In this document: piece after piece, positions 37,938 to 49,504 of the stretch | Layout: every line of letters starts with the position of its first letter | Numbering within the stretch: the first letter of the stretch is position 1 | Origin: Artemisia argyi | Lineage: Eukaryota > Streptophyta > Magnoliopsida > Asterales > Asteraceae | Direction of reading: 5' to 3' | Assembly (NCBI GenBank): GCA_030686995.1 | Contig: CM060691.1 | Location: 61,226,338-61,290,337, forward strand | Length of the DNA stretch: 64,000 nucleotides | The notes under the pieces: model-generated | The model's input: the letters and a program-made list of their open reading frames with translations, nothing else | The model's database searches: none | What the model was told of the DNA's origin: nothing | Program-made: the position numbers and the translations under genes

Positions 37938-40900
37938 ATGTCTCAGCCACCGAATCACTACTTCCCTCATATTCAGCAACCTCAACATCAGCAGTCTCAG
38001 CAACCTCAGCATCAGCAGTATCAGCAACAACAATACCTTCCGCACATAACGAATCTACAACCTCCTAAATACAATCCACAACAACATTACCTTATGATGC
38101 AACAACAACTCATTCCTCAACAGCAACCATATCACGTGCCACAACAAAACACTCAGTTTTCCTCCAAACAACCTCACTGGTTTGACAGAATGTGTGAAGT
38201 TATTACAACTCAACAATCCCGACATGAGGCAGGATCACTTGAAACACCTCCAATGCTTACACCTGGTAATTATGTGCAATGGTCAAGTCGATTCCTACGA
38301 TTTCTTGAACTCAAGAAACCTCATGGGCCATTCTTGAAGCAAGTGATACTTGAAGGACCATTTGAGTGGCCAACACGATTTGAAGCTGGTGATCCAAATG
38401 CAGATCCTCCACGTCCTCCTGGTGATAGACCCCTTCCAGAATCTTCACTCTCTGAAGAACAGAAACTACATCGTGAAGCTGATCAATATGCAATGGCTTA
38501 TATACTTCAAGGTATACCTAATCCGATCTATCGCAGTGTCGATGCTTAGAAAACAGCCAAAGCTATGTGGGAACACGTTCATCTCCTCATGGAAGGCACT
38601 CAATTGAACAAAGATGACATGGAATCCAAGCTTTACATGGAATACACTGACATCACTATTGAACCTGGAGAGTCACTTGAATCCTACTATCATCGTTTCA
38701 CAAATGTGGTCAATGATCTGGAACGTCACAAAATCACTGTACCAAGGATCGCTGTGAACTCCAAATTTGTTGGTAGTCTTGGCCCTGATTGGCATAAATA
38801 TGTGACATTTGTTCGTCAAACGAAGAATCTTCATGATGCTCCATATGGGTTGTTGTATGATTTTCTGAAACACCATGAACCTGAAGTGGAAAAAGATAGA
38901 GCTCTACGAGGAGGATACACACCAACAACAACACCAAATTCATTGGCTCTCGTAGCTCAATCTCCCTATGCTCCACCACCAATGTCAAATCATGCATATG
39001 TTCAAGAGCAGAACTACTTCAGTTATCCACAATCTTCCACCTCGAACCAAATGGTCCCTTATGATTCATCTCCACATGATTCTTCTACTCTACTTGTTTC
39101 ATCAAACAACAATGATGCTGTGTACTACTCCAACTCCAATGATGATGACGATGATGACTTTAATACGTTGAATCAGGGACTTGCTCTTATTGCTCGTGCA
39201 TTCAGCAAATTCTCCAACAAAACAAACAACCGTCAACGTTCATCTTCAAACACAAGAAATCAAGCTGTTGTCAATGATGGAAGAGTGGAAATACAGAATC
39301 GTAGCTATGGTCGATCTGGTTCAGGAAGCTCTTCAGGAAACTATGGGAATGGTCAGCGGTTTAGTAACAATGGGGGGTTCAGGAACAACTCAGGATCTTC
39401 TCAGCAAAGGTCTGAATCAGTTGCACCTAGGAACTCCAACTCAGGGAATGCAGTGTGGTGCTACAATTGCAATGAACAAGGTCATATAGCGACAGCATGT
39501 CCCAAACCGCGTACTCGGGGTAGTAAGTTTCACAAGCAGGCATTACTCATGGCTCTTCAAGATGAAAAGGATGGACATTTCCCTGAACAAGACAACAACT
39601 TCATGGCAAATGTACACAATGATGATGACATGGAAGATCTGGAAGCTAATGCAGCTGTGATGCTTATGGCCAACATGCAGGAACTTAAGCTCAATGATTC
39701 AGGTCCAGTGTATGACACTGACGGCTTGTCCCAGGTACATGACCTCAATGCATGCTTTATTAATGAAATAGTCTCACCTTCTGCTTATGAATCAGATATG
39801 GCGCAAGTTGTTCCATCTACATCATCTTCATCCTCTCAAAAAGATGAACAAATAAGCACAGTTGTCATATTTGATGATGACACAGTTGTTTCATTTGATG
39901 ATCCAATTGAGAATGATAAACATGATAATTTAGAACAACATGAACCATCATTTGATCCAGACCCTGACCTCATATTGTTATCTAAACAACTGGATGCTCA
40001 ACAATTGCAAATACTCAAATGCAACGAGAAAAACAAAGTTTTAAAAGAACAAAATGCGTCATTTGCAAGAGACATTGAGTGTTATAAAATTCAGCTTTCA
40101 AATCAAGAAGAAAAGATAAAACACACTAAAAGTTTTGAAAAAGCTTTTCAAGATTCTTATAACAAAGAACAAGATCTTCAACGCAAAATACAAGATTTAA
40201 TTGAATCACACGGACAGTTGATTTCGAAACTTGAAAGTGAGAAGGGTGAATTGAAAAAACAAGTTGAATGTCTTCAAACTGAACTTTCAAAAACAGAAAC
40301 AAATTTGTCAAGTTGTCAAAAAGATTTTCATGAACATAAAATACGGAAAAGGAAGTACATAGACAACTTACTCGGTGATATTGTTGATCTTGAAAAACAA
40401 CTCAAAGAATTTCGTCACATTGTTTACAAACACGGGAACTCTGTCACAACAATTCAGAAATTTACTTTAAAACCGAAACCCAATTGCGGATATGCACTTG
40501 GTGATTACAATTCAATGTTTCTACACACGGCATTCAAAGAAATTCCAAAAATTTACAGTATGGATTATTTTCTTGATAATACGGTTGTGCGTGCTGTTGT
40601 TTTTGATACTGAGGAGGAAGAAGAACTTGAAGAAGAGAGTCGATCTAAAATGAGTCAAGTTCAATATTGGACACCATATGACTATTCAAAAGCTCCTCCA
40701 CTTTCAAAATCTTTTGTCACTCAAAAGGAATTACCTGAGAAATCATGGTTTATCGAAGAGTCATATGTTTCATCTCACAATGAGGCTCCTGTCCCACCTG
40801 TAGCACAAATAAATGGTCCTTTACCATCATCCGGTCAACTTACACGTTTACCAAAATGTCGTGTCTTAAATTATTTCAAAACCTTTATGGAAGACATCGA

Positions 40901-42413
40901 TATTTTGGAGGAAACAATTGAACGCAATTCAGAAATAAAAATTGAAACTTTTCAATCCGCTTACGAGCGAGAAAAGAGAGATATTTTTCAAAAACAAATG
41001 AAACCAATTGTTCAACACCTTCGTCTATGTGCTACACGTTGGGATCAGGAACTTCAAAAGGAGCTCAAAAATATGATAAACGTTTTTGATACTGCTGAAA
41101 ATGAGATTTTGGTCCAAAAGCTACAAACTAAAGTTTTCAAAAATGATGCTGATCGACTCTTGGAACAAGTTCTCTGTGCTGATATTTTGTCTGTTATCAT
41201 GAATGATCTTTATAATTCTGGTACTTCTATGCTTAAGCATGATCATTGTGTTGATAATATCTTGATGAATGAGGAAATTGAGACACTTAAACTGGAAAAT
41301 GAAAAGTTGAGAATTAAAAATGATGATGTGACAAAACAATTTTCAAAAGAAATTTGTCAACTCAATCAAAGGCTTGAATGGTGTCAAGCTAAAAGTCTTG
41401 AAAGGGAATTGAAGTTTCAAAGTCAAAATGTTTCAAACTCTTGTCAGATTTGCAAAAACAACGAGTCTTTAAAAGGTCGATGTTTCAAATACGAGAAAGA
41501 AATTGCGGATTTAAAAATTGAAAACGCCGAATGGCAACAAAACCGCGACGACATCAAATATTGCAATGGTTTACTTGAGTCTGAAATTCAGGACAAAAAT
41601 CATATCATCATTGATTTGAAAGAGAAAATTAAACTACTTCAAAAAGGGAAAATGGTTGACACCACGGTGATAGCATCAGGAATGTATCAAATAAACAAAA
41701 CTGATAAAGGAAAGGTTGTTCAAAACACTAATGTTGATAACTCCACTTCTACAGGACTAGTCTCCACTTCTAGCGTTAGCAGACCCAAGCGAAAAAGTAA
41801 AAAGAAGAATAGGATCTTGCAACGTAAGAGAGGACACCTAGAAGCTCAGGAAGTAGAAGACCAACTTAGGACTTTGAATAAAACTCATGTTGCATCAGAT
41901 TTAGATTCTAATCTGGCAAATTGTAATCAAAATCTAAATGTAACGAATGATGAACCTTTGAATGTTTTGAATATTAATGCATCTTGTGTATTTTGTCGTA
42001 AAAGCGTATCATCTGGTGATCATACAAAATGTTTAGCTAATTCTCTTCTCAATCGTCATAAGAAACGTAGGACACACATTCCTTTTAGGCCCACTAATGC
42101 CTCTAAGTCTAACTTAGGAAAGCCATCTTCTACGGTTTCTAATGATGTCCCAGTTACCCCCATAGGTGCCGAGAACAAATCTAGGACTGAGTCAACTACT
42201 AGTGCATTTAACATTAAGAAAGCAAAAACTAGTTGGAATTGGCAACGTTGGTTACAACACAAACCAGACTTTAAATGGATTCCTAAATTGTTGAATATAT
42301 GTGTTACTAACCAACAGGAACCCACATTATCTTTGGGTTCCACCCTTACTTCTGTTCCACCCGTGTCTTCTTCTGGTGATGCAGGTGGTACAGATTGTTC
42401 TCTGGATTGTTGA
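37938..42413 (+). pseudogene. giant gag of the 17.5-kb Copia element, with one TAG
   Basis: Gag packages the RNA in virus-like particles. The first ATG (37938) opens a frame of 1,491 codons, interrupted only by TAG at 38547-38549. Residues about 5-75 are rich in Gln and Pro. A Copia gag core follows, with LTPGNYVQWSSRFLRFLELK near residue 110 and SLESYYHRFTNVVNDLERHK near residue 250. A CCHC zinc knuckle, CYNCNEQGHIATAC, lies near residues 508-521. Usual Copia gag soon leads into protease. Here a further 970 residues intervene: an acidic region, then long Lys/Glu/Gln-rich coiled coil, a second Cys-rich motif (CVFCRKSVSSGDHTKC, about residue 1351), and a basic tail. The frame ends at 42413, where pol is already open one frame over. 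Without the TAG the protein would be unusually large for Copia. Confidence 0.85.
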
Positions 42414-45400
42414 TAGCGGATGCACCCGACATATGACAGGCAATCTCAAACTGCTACACAACTTTGTCTCAAAGTTTATAGGAACTGTCAGATTCGGGAA
42501 TGATCATTACGCTCTTATAATGGGATATGGTGACTACATCAGCGGTAACATTGAAATTAGTCGTGTTTACTATGTGGAAGGCCTTGGACACAACCTTTTC
42601 TCTGTTGGTCAATTCTGTGATGGGGATCTAGAAGTTGCATTTCGTGAGAAAACTTGCTTTGTTCGCGACTTACAAGGAAACGATCTAATGTCTGGCTCAC
42701 GCGGCTCCAATCTTTATACAATATCAATGTCAGATATGATTGCAACATCTCCGATATGTCTTCTCTCCAAAGCAGAGTCAACTAAATCTTGGTTATGGCA
42801 CAAACGTCTTTCGCACTTGAATTTCAGAACCATGACTGACCTTGCTCGTTATAAACTTGTCGATGGATTTCCAAGATTCCGTTTCACCAAAGATCACTTA
42901 TGTCCAGCCTGTGAACAAGGAAAAAGTACTCGTGCTCATTTTCCGTCTAAACCTGAGCAAAGTACGAATCATGTTTTACAACTGCTTCATATGGATTTGT
43001 GTGGACCGATGCGTGTTCAAAGTATCAACGGTAAACGGTACATACTCGTAATTGTGGATGACTTCTCCAGATGGACTTGGGTTTATTTTCTACGAAATAA
43101 AGATCAAGCTCCTTCGATGATCATCACCTTTCTCACTAAAATTCAAGTTCAGCTTCGAAACACAGTACGAATCGTCAGAACTGACAATGGTACTGAATTC
43201 AAGAATCAGACACTTCGGTCTTACTATGAGAAAGTGGGAATTGAACATCAAACGTCTATACCTAGAAGCCCAGAACAGAATGGTGTGGTTGAAAGACGCA
43301 ACAGGACGTTAGTGGAAGCTGCTAGAACTATGTTGATTAATGCTCAATTACCAGATTACTTATGGGCAGAAGCTGTTTCAACTGCATGTTATACTCAAAA
43401 CCGTTGCATGATCACAAAACGCCATCGCAAAACACCATATCAAATTGTTCACAAAAGGAAACCGAACATCGATTACTTTCATGTATTTGGAGCACTTTGC
43501 TATCCGAAAAATGATCGTAATGATTTAGGTAAACTCAAAGCTAAGGCTGACATCGGAGTGTTCGTTGGATATTGTGAAAATTCCAAAGGTTTTCGGATAT
43601 GGAATCGTCGTACAAGAGAAATTCAAGAAACCATTCACGCTAATTTCGATGAACTCACCCAAATGGCTTCTGAGCAACACAGCTTAGGACCCGAATTTAA
43701 CCGTCTTAACTCTCCGGCATCTTCAGCTGAACCTTTACCACTTAACCGCAAAGAATTAGAAACCTTGTTTGCTCCACTATTTGATGACACGATTGAATAC
43801 CGTCCTACTGAGGTCTCACCAAATTCCGCTGCTCAACCTGAACACATTCCAGTACCAGACTCACCTCAACTAACTTCAACAAATGTTGAGAGAGACGGTC
43901 CTTCAATTGAATCACCATCTACAGCAGAACAAACTGGTTCTACTCCCTGCCATCCAGCTGAAGATCCAACACCTCAATCAGTTTCACAATCCGCAGAGCA
44001 TGATCCTGATGCGTTCATTAATCCGTTTGCACCAGCTACTACAGTTCCTGATATAGCTGAGTCGTCAACACGCAACTTGGATCCTGCCAACATGCGAGAT
44101 ACGTATCAACTACACCCGTCAACACATAAATGGACTCGTGACCATCCACTTGTTCACATTATTGGCCATCCAGATGCACCTGTTATGACTAGACAACGAC
44201 TTCATACTGATGGAGAAACTTGCATCTACGCACTCACAGTTTGTCATGAAGAACCCAAGAACATTAAAGATGCACTGACTTATGACAACTGGATTGAATC
44301 TATGCAAGAGAAATTTCAGCAATTCATAAGACTAGAAGTCTGGGAATTAGTTGAAAGACCTGACGGAGTCTTTGTCATCGGGTTAAAATGGATATGGAAG
44401 AATAAGCTTGACGCAGAAGGGACAGTCATCCGCAACAAATCACGCCTGGTAGCGAAAGGATACTCTCAACTTGAAGGTCTAGACTTTGCTGAATCCTTTG
44501 CTCCAGTGGCACGACATGAAGCTGTTCGGATCTTTTTGGCTTATGCTGCTCATAGGAATATGGTGGTTTACCAGATGGATGTGAAAACAGCATTTCTGAA
44601 TGGAGAACTCCGTGAAGAAGTTTATGTCAGTCAACCTGAAGGCTTCGTTGATCCTGAGCATCCTAATCATGTCTACCGACTCAAAAAGGCTCTCTACGGA
44701 CTCAAGCAAGCCCCACGGGCGTGGTATGACAAACTGTCCACTTTCTTATTGGCCAATAAATTTTTTAAAGGATCGGTGGATCCCACACTATTTACAAAAA
44801 CCTACGGGGAGGACTTACTTGTTGTTCAAATATATGTCGATGACATCATTTTTGCCTCAACAAAACGAAGTTATTCTAATGATTTTGCTAAATTAATGAA
44901 AGATAATTTTGAAATGTCCATGATGGGTGAACTTACGTTCTTTTTAGGACTACAAGTTCATCAATCACCCCGTGGAATTTTTGTACATCAATCCAAATAT
45001 GCTCTGGAAATTTTAAAGAAACATGGAATGATGACTTGTGATACTTATAATACGCCAATGGGCTATACCACAAAACTAGATGCTGATTTACATGGGACTC
45101 CCGTTGACCCTACCAAATACCGAAGTATGATTGGGTCCCTCATGTATCTCACAGCTAGTAGACCTGACATAGTTTTTGCTGTCTTCATGTGCTCACGTTA
45201 TCAGTCAAGACCAACTGAAAAACACCTCAATGAGGTCAAAAGAATCCTTCGATACGTAAAGGGAACCATTAATTTGGGAATCTGGTATCCGAAGGATTCT
45301 GGTTTTGAACTAATTGCTTTTTCAGACGCTGATCATGCAGGATGTTTAGACACACGCAAAAGTACATCTGGTGGATTATAGTTTCTTGGCGACAAACTTG

Positions 45401-45810
45401 TGTCATGGCAATCTAAGAAGCAGGACTGCACGTCTTTGTCATCTACAGAATCTGAATACGTAGCCATGTCGGCTTGTTGTGCTCAAGTCATCTGGATGAG
45501 ATCACAACTTAAAGACTATGGCTACCTATTCAACAAGATTCCTATCTACTGTGATTCAAAGAGTGCGATTGCTATCTCCTGCAACACTGTGCATCACTGC
45601 AAATCCAAACACATCGATCTCCGTTATCATTTCATCAAGGAGCATGTGGAAAGGGGTACAGTTGAACTTTATTTCGTTGGAACTGAATACCAATTGGCGG
45701 ACTTACTTACCAAATCCTTGGCACCATCAAGGTTTGCTAGTCTAGTTCACCAGATTGGTATGAGATGTTTGACACCAGAGGATCTGGAAAAGTTTTTAAA
45801 ATACCACTGA
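42382..45810 (+). pseudogene. pol of the 17.5-kb Copia element, with one TAG
   Basis: Pol is in the +1 frame relative to gag. It opens with the protease motif [12 protein letters not shown] near 42404. The gag-pre-integrase finger follows ([13 protein letters not shown] to CPACEQGKS, about 42793-42920). The integrase core has [15 protein letters not shown] and QNGVVERRN, which carry the D, D and E residues. A Pro/Ser/Glu-rich linker follows. RT has [24 protein letters not shown] and [10 protein letters not shown] (YVDD near 44835). RNase H follows, with SDADHAGC near 45325 and ending LADLLTKSLAP. The order integrase before RT is diagnostic of Copia. TAG at 45379-45381, within the STSGG(L)xFLG stretch of RNase H, is the only stop before TGA at 45808. 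All catalytic residues I looked for are present. The lack of a single gag-pol frame may be a mutation or a shift site. Confidence 0.9.
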
Positions 45811-45908
45811 TCGTCAAACATCACAACTATCTCTGTATTATATTTGTCTTTCTTTCTTTACTATAAACTTATCAAAACCCAAAAATATTTTTTCACATTT
45901 TTATTTTT

Positions 45909-45912
<4 letters not shown>

Positions 45913-45960
<48 letters not shown>
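45913..45960 (+). repeat. 48-nt poly(A) tract between pol and the post-pol ORF
   Basis: A run of 48 A follows a T-rich stretch about 100 bases after the pol stop. No other homopolymer in the window approaches this length. It could mark a captured polyadenylated RNA end or a replication-slippage expansion. The exact length may also be uncertain from sequencing. Confidence 0.9.
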
Positions 45961-45962
<2 letters not shown>

Positions 45963-46064
45963 AATGCAAGTATATCGCTTCCATTCAACACCTTGTTCTT
46001 ACTTTACAAGTGTTGAGGGGGAGTCAAGCTTAAATCTTTTACCAATTAATTGGTATACTTGCAT
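45963..46064 (+). other. nested hairpin after the poly(A) tract
   Basis: ATGCAAGTATA (45964-45974) pairs with TATACTTGCAT (46054-46064). Inside it, CACCTTGT pairs with ACAAGTG around a short loop near 46000. The loop region also contains a polypurine GTTGAGGGGGAG at about 46012, like the tracts near the 3' LTR. Confidence 0.6.
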
Positions 46065-46829
46065 ATTTCTCGTGTGTTACGGTTCGGAGTGTGTGCGGGT
46101 GGTTTTATTTTACTACACTCTGTCTCATTCGGCTTAAGTCTTCATAAGTTAACTTAACGAAGTCACATCTCTAATGTCAATAGACTTGCTAGTTACTTTA
46201 GGGTTCTAGTTTAAGTACTTCATAATTAAGGGACTCATGTTGCCAAATACTTAAAGTTTCTAAAACCTTTGGACTCTAGCTTATTTCATTCTAAAGTCCA
46301 AGGACTAAAAGTGACAATAATCTAAGTTTTCAATTTTACTTAAACAAACAAACCGTACAAACCAATAACATCACAATTTCAAAAGTTAAAACCCCTAAAA
46401 ACCTTTTTTTTCTTATACCCACGGTTCACAATCATTCGAGCTTACCACTACCTTGATCATTGAATTGTAAGTTTCCATGGATTCACTAGGGCATTTCTTA
46501 CATAGGATCTTGGTTAATTTGTATTTCAACGGTTCAATCTCTCGATTTCGTGATGTCGAGAACTAGGGTTAGGATTTCGAAAAATCTTATTTACATGTCA
46601 TGGTGGTTAATTCTTGATGGGATTTAGTGAATTTGCTTGTTTCTATTACTTTCCCATCGTTTATTCTCTCATTCCATCATGATTGATTTGTTTTCGAATT
46701 CACAAGAATGGGTCGAATTGGGTTTGTATGGTCTTGTAAGTAGTTGTTTGATTTTTGTGGTGGGATTTGCTCCTAAGTTCTCTTATGTGCATACCTTATC
46801 TTGCTAGGATGTTTCTCACCCTTGTTCAT

Positions 46830-47290
46830 GTTTCTCGATAAAACTTGTATGCCTCGTTCGTGAAAAACATCGTGCTATACGTGTCTCTTGTATAAGAACA
46901 TCTGTGACAGGTCAATATCTGTGGAAACATTATTTGTGAATGATATGGACGTGTAATCTCATGATAATTCGATTATATTCTTGTATAAGAATGTTTTCGA
47001 AAAATCTGTGTAATATCGAAATCTTTCGAAAAATTATTATCGAGAAACTCAAGTTCTCGATAAATTTTCATTTATCGAAATCTTCAATTTCTCGATAATG
47101 TTTTTCGATAAATATTAATTTTTCTCGATAAAATTTCTCGATAATGATTTTTCGATAAACATTAAACTTTCTCGATAACACCAGTTTCTCGATAAGTTGT
47201 TAACAGAATTGTTTTTCTCGATAATATCAATTTTTCGAAAAATAAGTAATCTCGATAAAAGGTCCATGATGCATTTTTTTCGAAATCTTG
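46830..47290 (+). promoter_or_regulatory. post-pol ORF leader with the same TCGATAA/TCGAGAA motif cluster
   Basis: Ten or more copies of TTCTCGATAA or TTTTCGATAA, plus TATCGAGAA and TTTCGAAAA, are packed mostly into 46980-47270. They lie about 250 bases before the ORF start, as the similar cluster does before gag. Between pol and this cluster (45811-46830) there is no supported coding sequence. A splice-acceptor-like ACTTTTCAG ends at 47509, seven bases before the ATG. Confidence 0.7.
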
Positions 47291-47515
47291 TTTGGTATTA
47301 TACCTTGGTATGATTCATTAGTGTTGTGTAATGTGATGTAATGTGAATTGTGCTTGTCATGTTGTAATTATTTGCCATTTGCATTATTTGACTCATTCTT
47401 AAATGACGCATTTGTGCTTAATTGTTTCAAGTAGATATCTATATCCAATATCTAAACTGTGCTAACTCATAACACATTTGGATGTTTGATTTATGATGAT
47501 ACTTTTCAGATTAAC

Positions 47516-49495
47516 ATGGCTGAACACACTGAGAACGTCGCAGAACAACCTCTTCCATTACTCACCTTGGATGACATCACTCCCGAGGACTACCATGTCA
47601 CACTTGGCAACAACAACCCCCGAGTTGATTTCAACAAGTTGAATATCACAGAGAAATCATGCAAGATTGTGAAAGATATCCTACTGGCACATCCATGCAA
47701 ACCACTTCTCACCTGCTCTACTTCAGTTCCACTGTTCTATCTTCATCAGTTCTGGCTTACTGCTCAGACCAACTTGGATAATGAGTCTTTCACTGTTACC
47801 TTAGATGGCCAAGATTACTCTGTAGATCATGACGTTCTTCGAACAGCTCTTCTCATGCCACAAACTGACAACGAATTTGCTCCGATACTACCTGACCTGG
47901 AACTTCTTGACTTCTTCATTGAATTAGGATATGAGGTTGATGATGATGAACCTCTAATCAAGCTTTCCAAATTCAATGTCAAATATATCCCTCAGCCTTG
48001 GAGAACATTCTGTTTGTTGGTTGTTAGATCTATATCTGGAAGGAAAAGTGGTCATGAACATCCAAGGCTCGAACACCTGCAAACATTCTGGGGAATGGTG
48101 ACTCTGACACCGATTGACTTTGCAGTTCCTATCATGAATGATATCGTCTACAGTATTCAGACCGACCGTGTGAAGACTATGATACCATTCACAAGATTCA
48201 CCAAGCTTATCATTGAACATCTCTGCAAAAGTTCTCCAGAATTCATCAAGAGGATGGCTGATCCTAATGAGCCGAAGCACCTCTTCGAGGACGACTTCAC
48301 CACCTTATTCATCAAATCGACCACTTCCGCTACCAAGATCAAAGGAATGAGGATTCCCGAATACCTTCTGAATGACAACATTAAGAAAAGGGCGAACTTC
48401 AAGTTGTATGATCTGGCTTACAAAGGGGAACTGGAAGAAGCAACAATAAAGACTCGTAGCAAAGGAAGTGTAAAGTCTGGGAGTACCACGAGCACCACTG
48501 GATCACCTCATACAAGATCTAAGTCTGCTACAAAGGCAAAACCCAAGACTACTACCACACCTAAACCTACATCCAAACCTAAACCTGCTACCAAATCTAA
48601 GAAGAAGGCAACTCCTGAGTACTTTATTCGGGATGAACCTACTCCTCCACCTTCTGACACTGAGTCCGAGTTTGATACTGAATCTGATGAAGAAGAACCA
48701 GACTATGAACTGAGATACAGAGCACCTGATGAAGGATTTCCAGCAACAGAGATTGCCGTACAACAAAGTCTTGAAACTTATGAAGAAGAGACAAGGAGAA
48801 GAAAAGGAGTCACTATCAATGAGCCGAATGATGATGAAGACGAACCAATCATTGTACCATTGGTCGATAAACGCAAACTCAAAAGTATAATTGTCGACAC
48901 TAGAGATGAAGAAAAGCAGCTTAGGAAAGAACAGAGGAAAGCAAGCCTTGAAAGCCGACTTCTATCACACCCTCCAACACCACCACCTATTGATCAGTCA
49001 GAACATGTAGGGGCTACAAGCAGTATGGTTCCTCCAACAACGTCAGAATCAGCTCCACAACCTGATGACAACGTTAAGGATACTGACAAAGCTGAAGATG
49101 TCCACATGACAGAGACTGCTACTTTAGAGGAGAATGTTGGCGGTCAAGAGAACTTAGCTACGGATCAGGAACATGAATATCTTATTACTCCAGAGTTTCT
49201 TGCACGAGAAGCAGAGGAACGTCGTCAAAAGGAAAACGAAGAGAAGAACGCGTTCGACACCAACATGTTTCTTAAGTCATCTTCTCAGCAGACTTCCTCA
49301 GCACAACCTCCACCTCCTCAAGACTCTCCGCCAAAGGATCCAACTCCTCCTGCTTCTTCTTCAGACTCTCACAACGAGTCTTCGTCCGAATCATCACCAG
49401 AGCACTCATCACCCACACCATCTGAAACCGCATCTAAACAGCATTCGATCAATGAACCAAAACAACAAGTTAATCTTCAGGAGCAAGTGAACTAA
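47516..49495 (+). CDS. post-pol ORF, N-terminal part (up to an in-frame TAA)
   Basis: I chose the ATG at 47516; no earlier ATG is in frame. Residues 1 to about 290 form a globular region with VPLFYLHQFWLTA near residue 75, IPQPWRTFCLLVVRSISG near residue 160 and IPFTRFTKLIIEHLC near residue 220. I recognise this block from long Asteraceae retrotransposon proteins of unknown function. From about residue 300 it becomes a low-complexity Ser/Thr/Lys/Pro tail, then acidic, then charged coiled coil. There is no signal peptide or membrane helix, so it does not look like a classical envelope protein even though it occupies the env position. It ends at TAA 49493-49495. The next part is in the same frame ten bases on, so the TAA probably splits what was one protein of 1,374 residues. 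Confidence 0.75.
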   Translation: MAEHTENVAEQPLPLLTLDDITPEDYHVTLGNNNPRVDFNKLNITEKSCKIVKDILLAHPCKPLLTCSTSVPLFYLHQFWLTAQTNLDNESFTVTLDGQDYSVDHDVLRTALLMPQTDNEFAPILPDLELLDFFIELGYEVDDDEPLIKLSKFNVKYIPQPWRTFCLLVVRSISGRKSGHEHPRLEHLQTFWGMVTLTPIDFAVPIMNDIVYSIQTDRVKTMIPFTRFTKLIIEHLCKSSPEFIKRMADPNEPKHLFEDDFTTLFIKSTTSATKIKGMRIPEYLLNDNIKKRANFKLYDLAYKGELEEATIKTRSKGSVKSGSTTSTTGSPHTRSKSATKAKPKTTTTPKPTSKPKPATKSKKKATPEYFIRDEPTPPPSDTESEFDTESDEEEPDYELRYRAPDEGFPATEIAVQQSLETYEEETRRRKGVTINEPNDDEDEPIIVPLVDKRKLKSIIVDTRDEEKQLRKEQRKASLESRLLSHPPTPPPIDQSEHVGATSSMVPPTTSESAPQPDDNVKDTDKAEDVHMTETATLEENVGGQENLATDQEHEYLITPEFLAREAEERRQKENEEKNAFDTNMFLKSSSQQTSSAQPPPPQDSPPKDPTPPASSSDSHNESSSESSPEHSSPTPSETASKQHSINEPKQQVNLQEQVN

Positions 49496-49504
49496 CTCAC
49501 CGAC

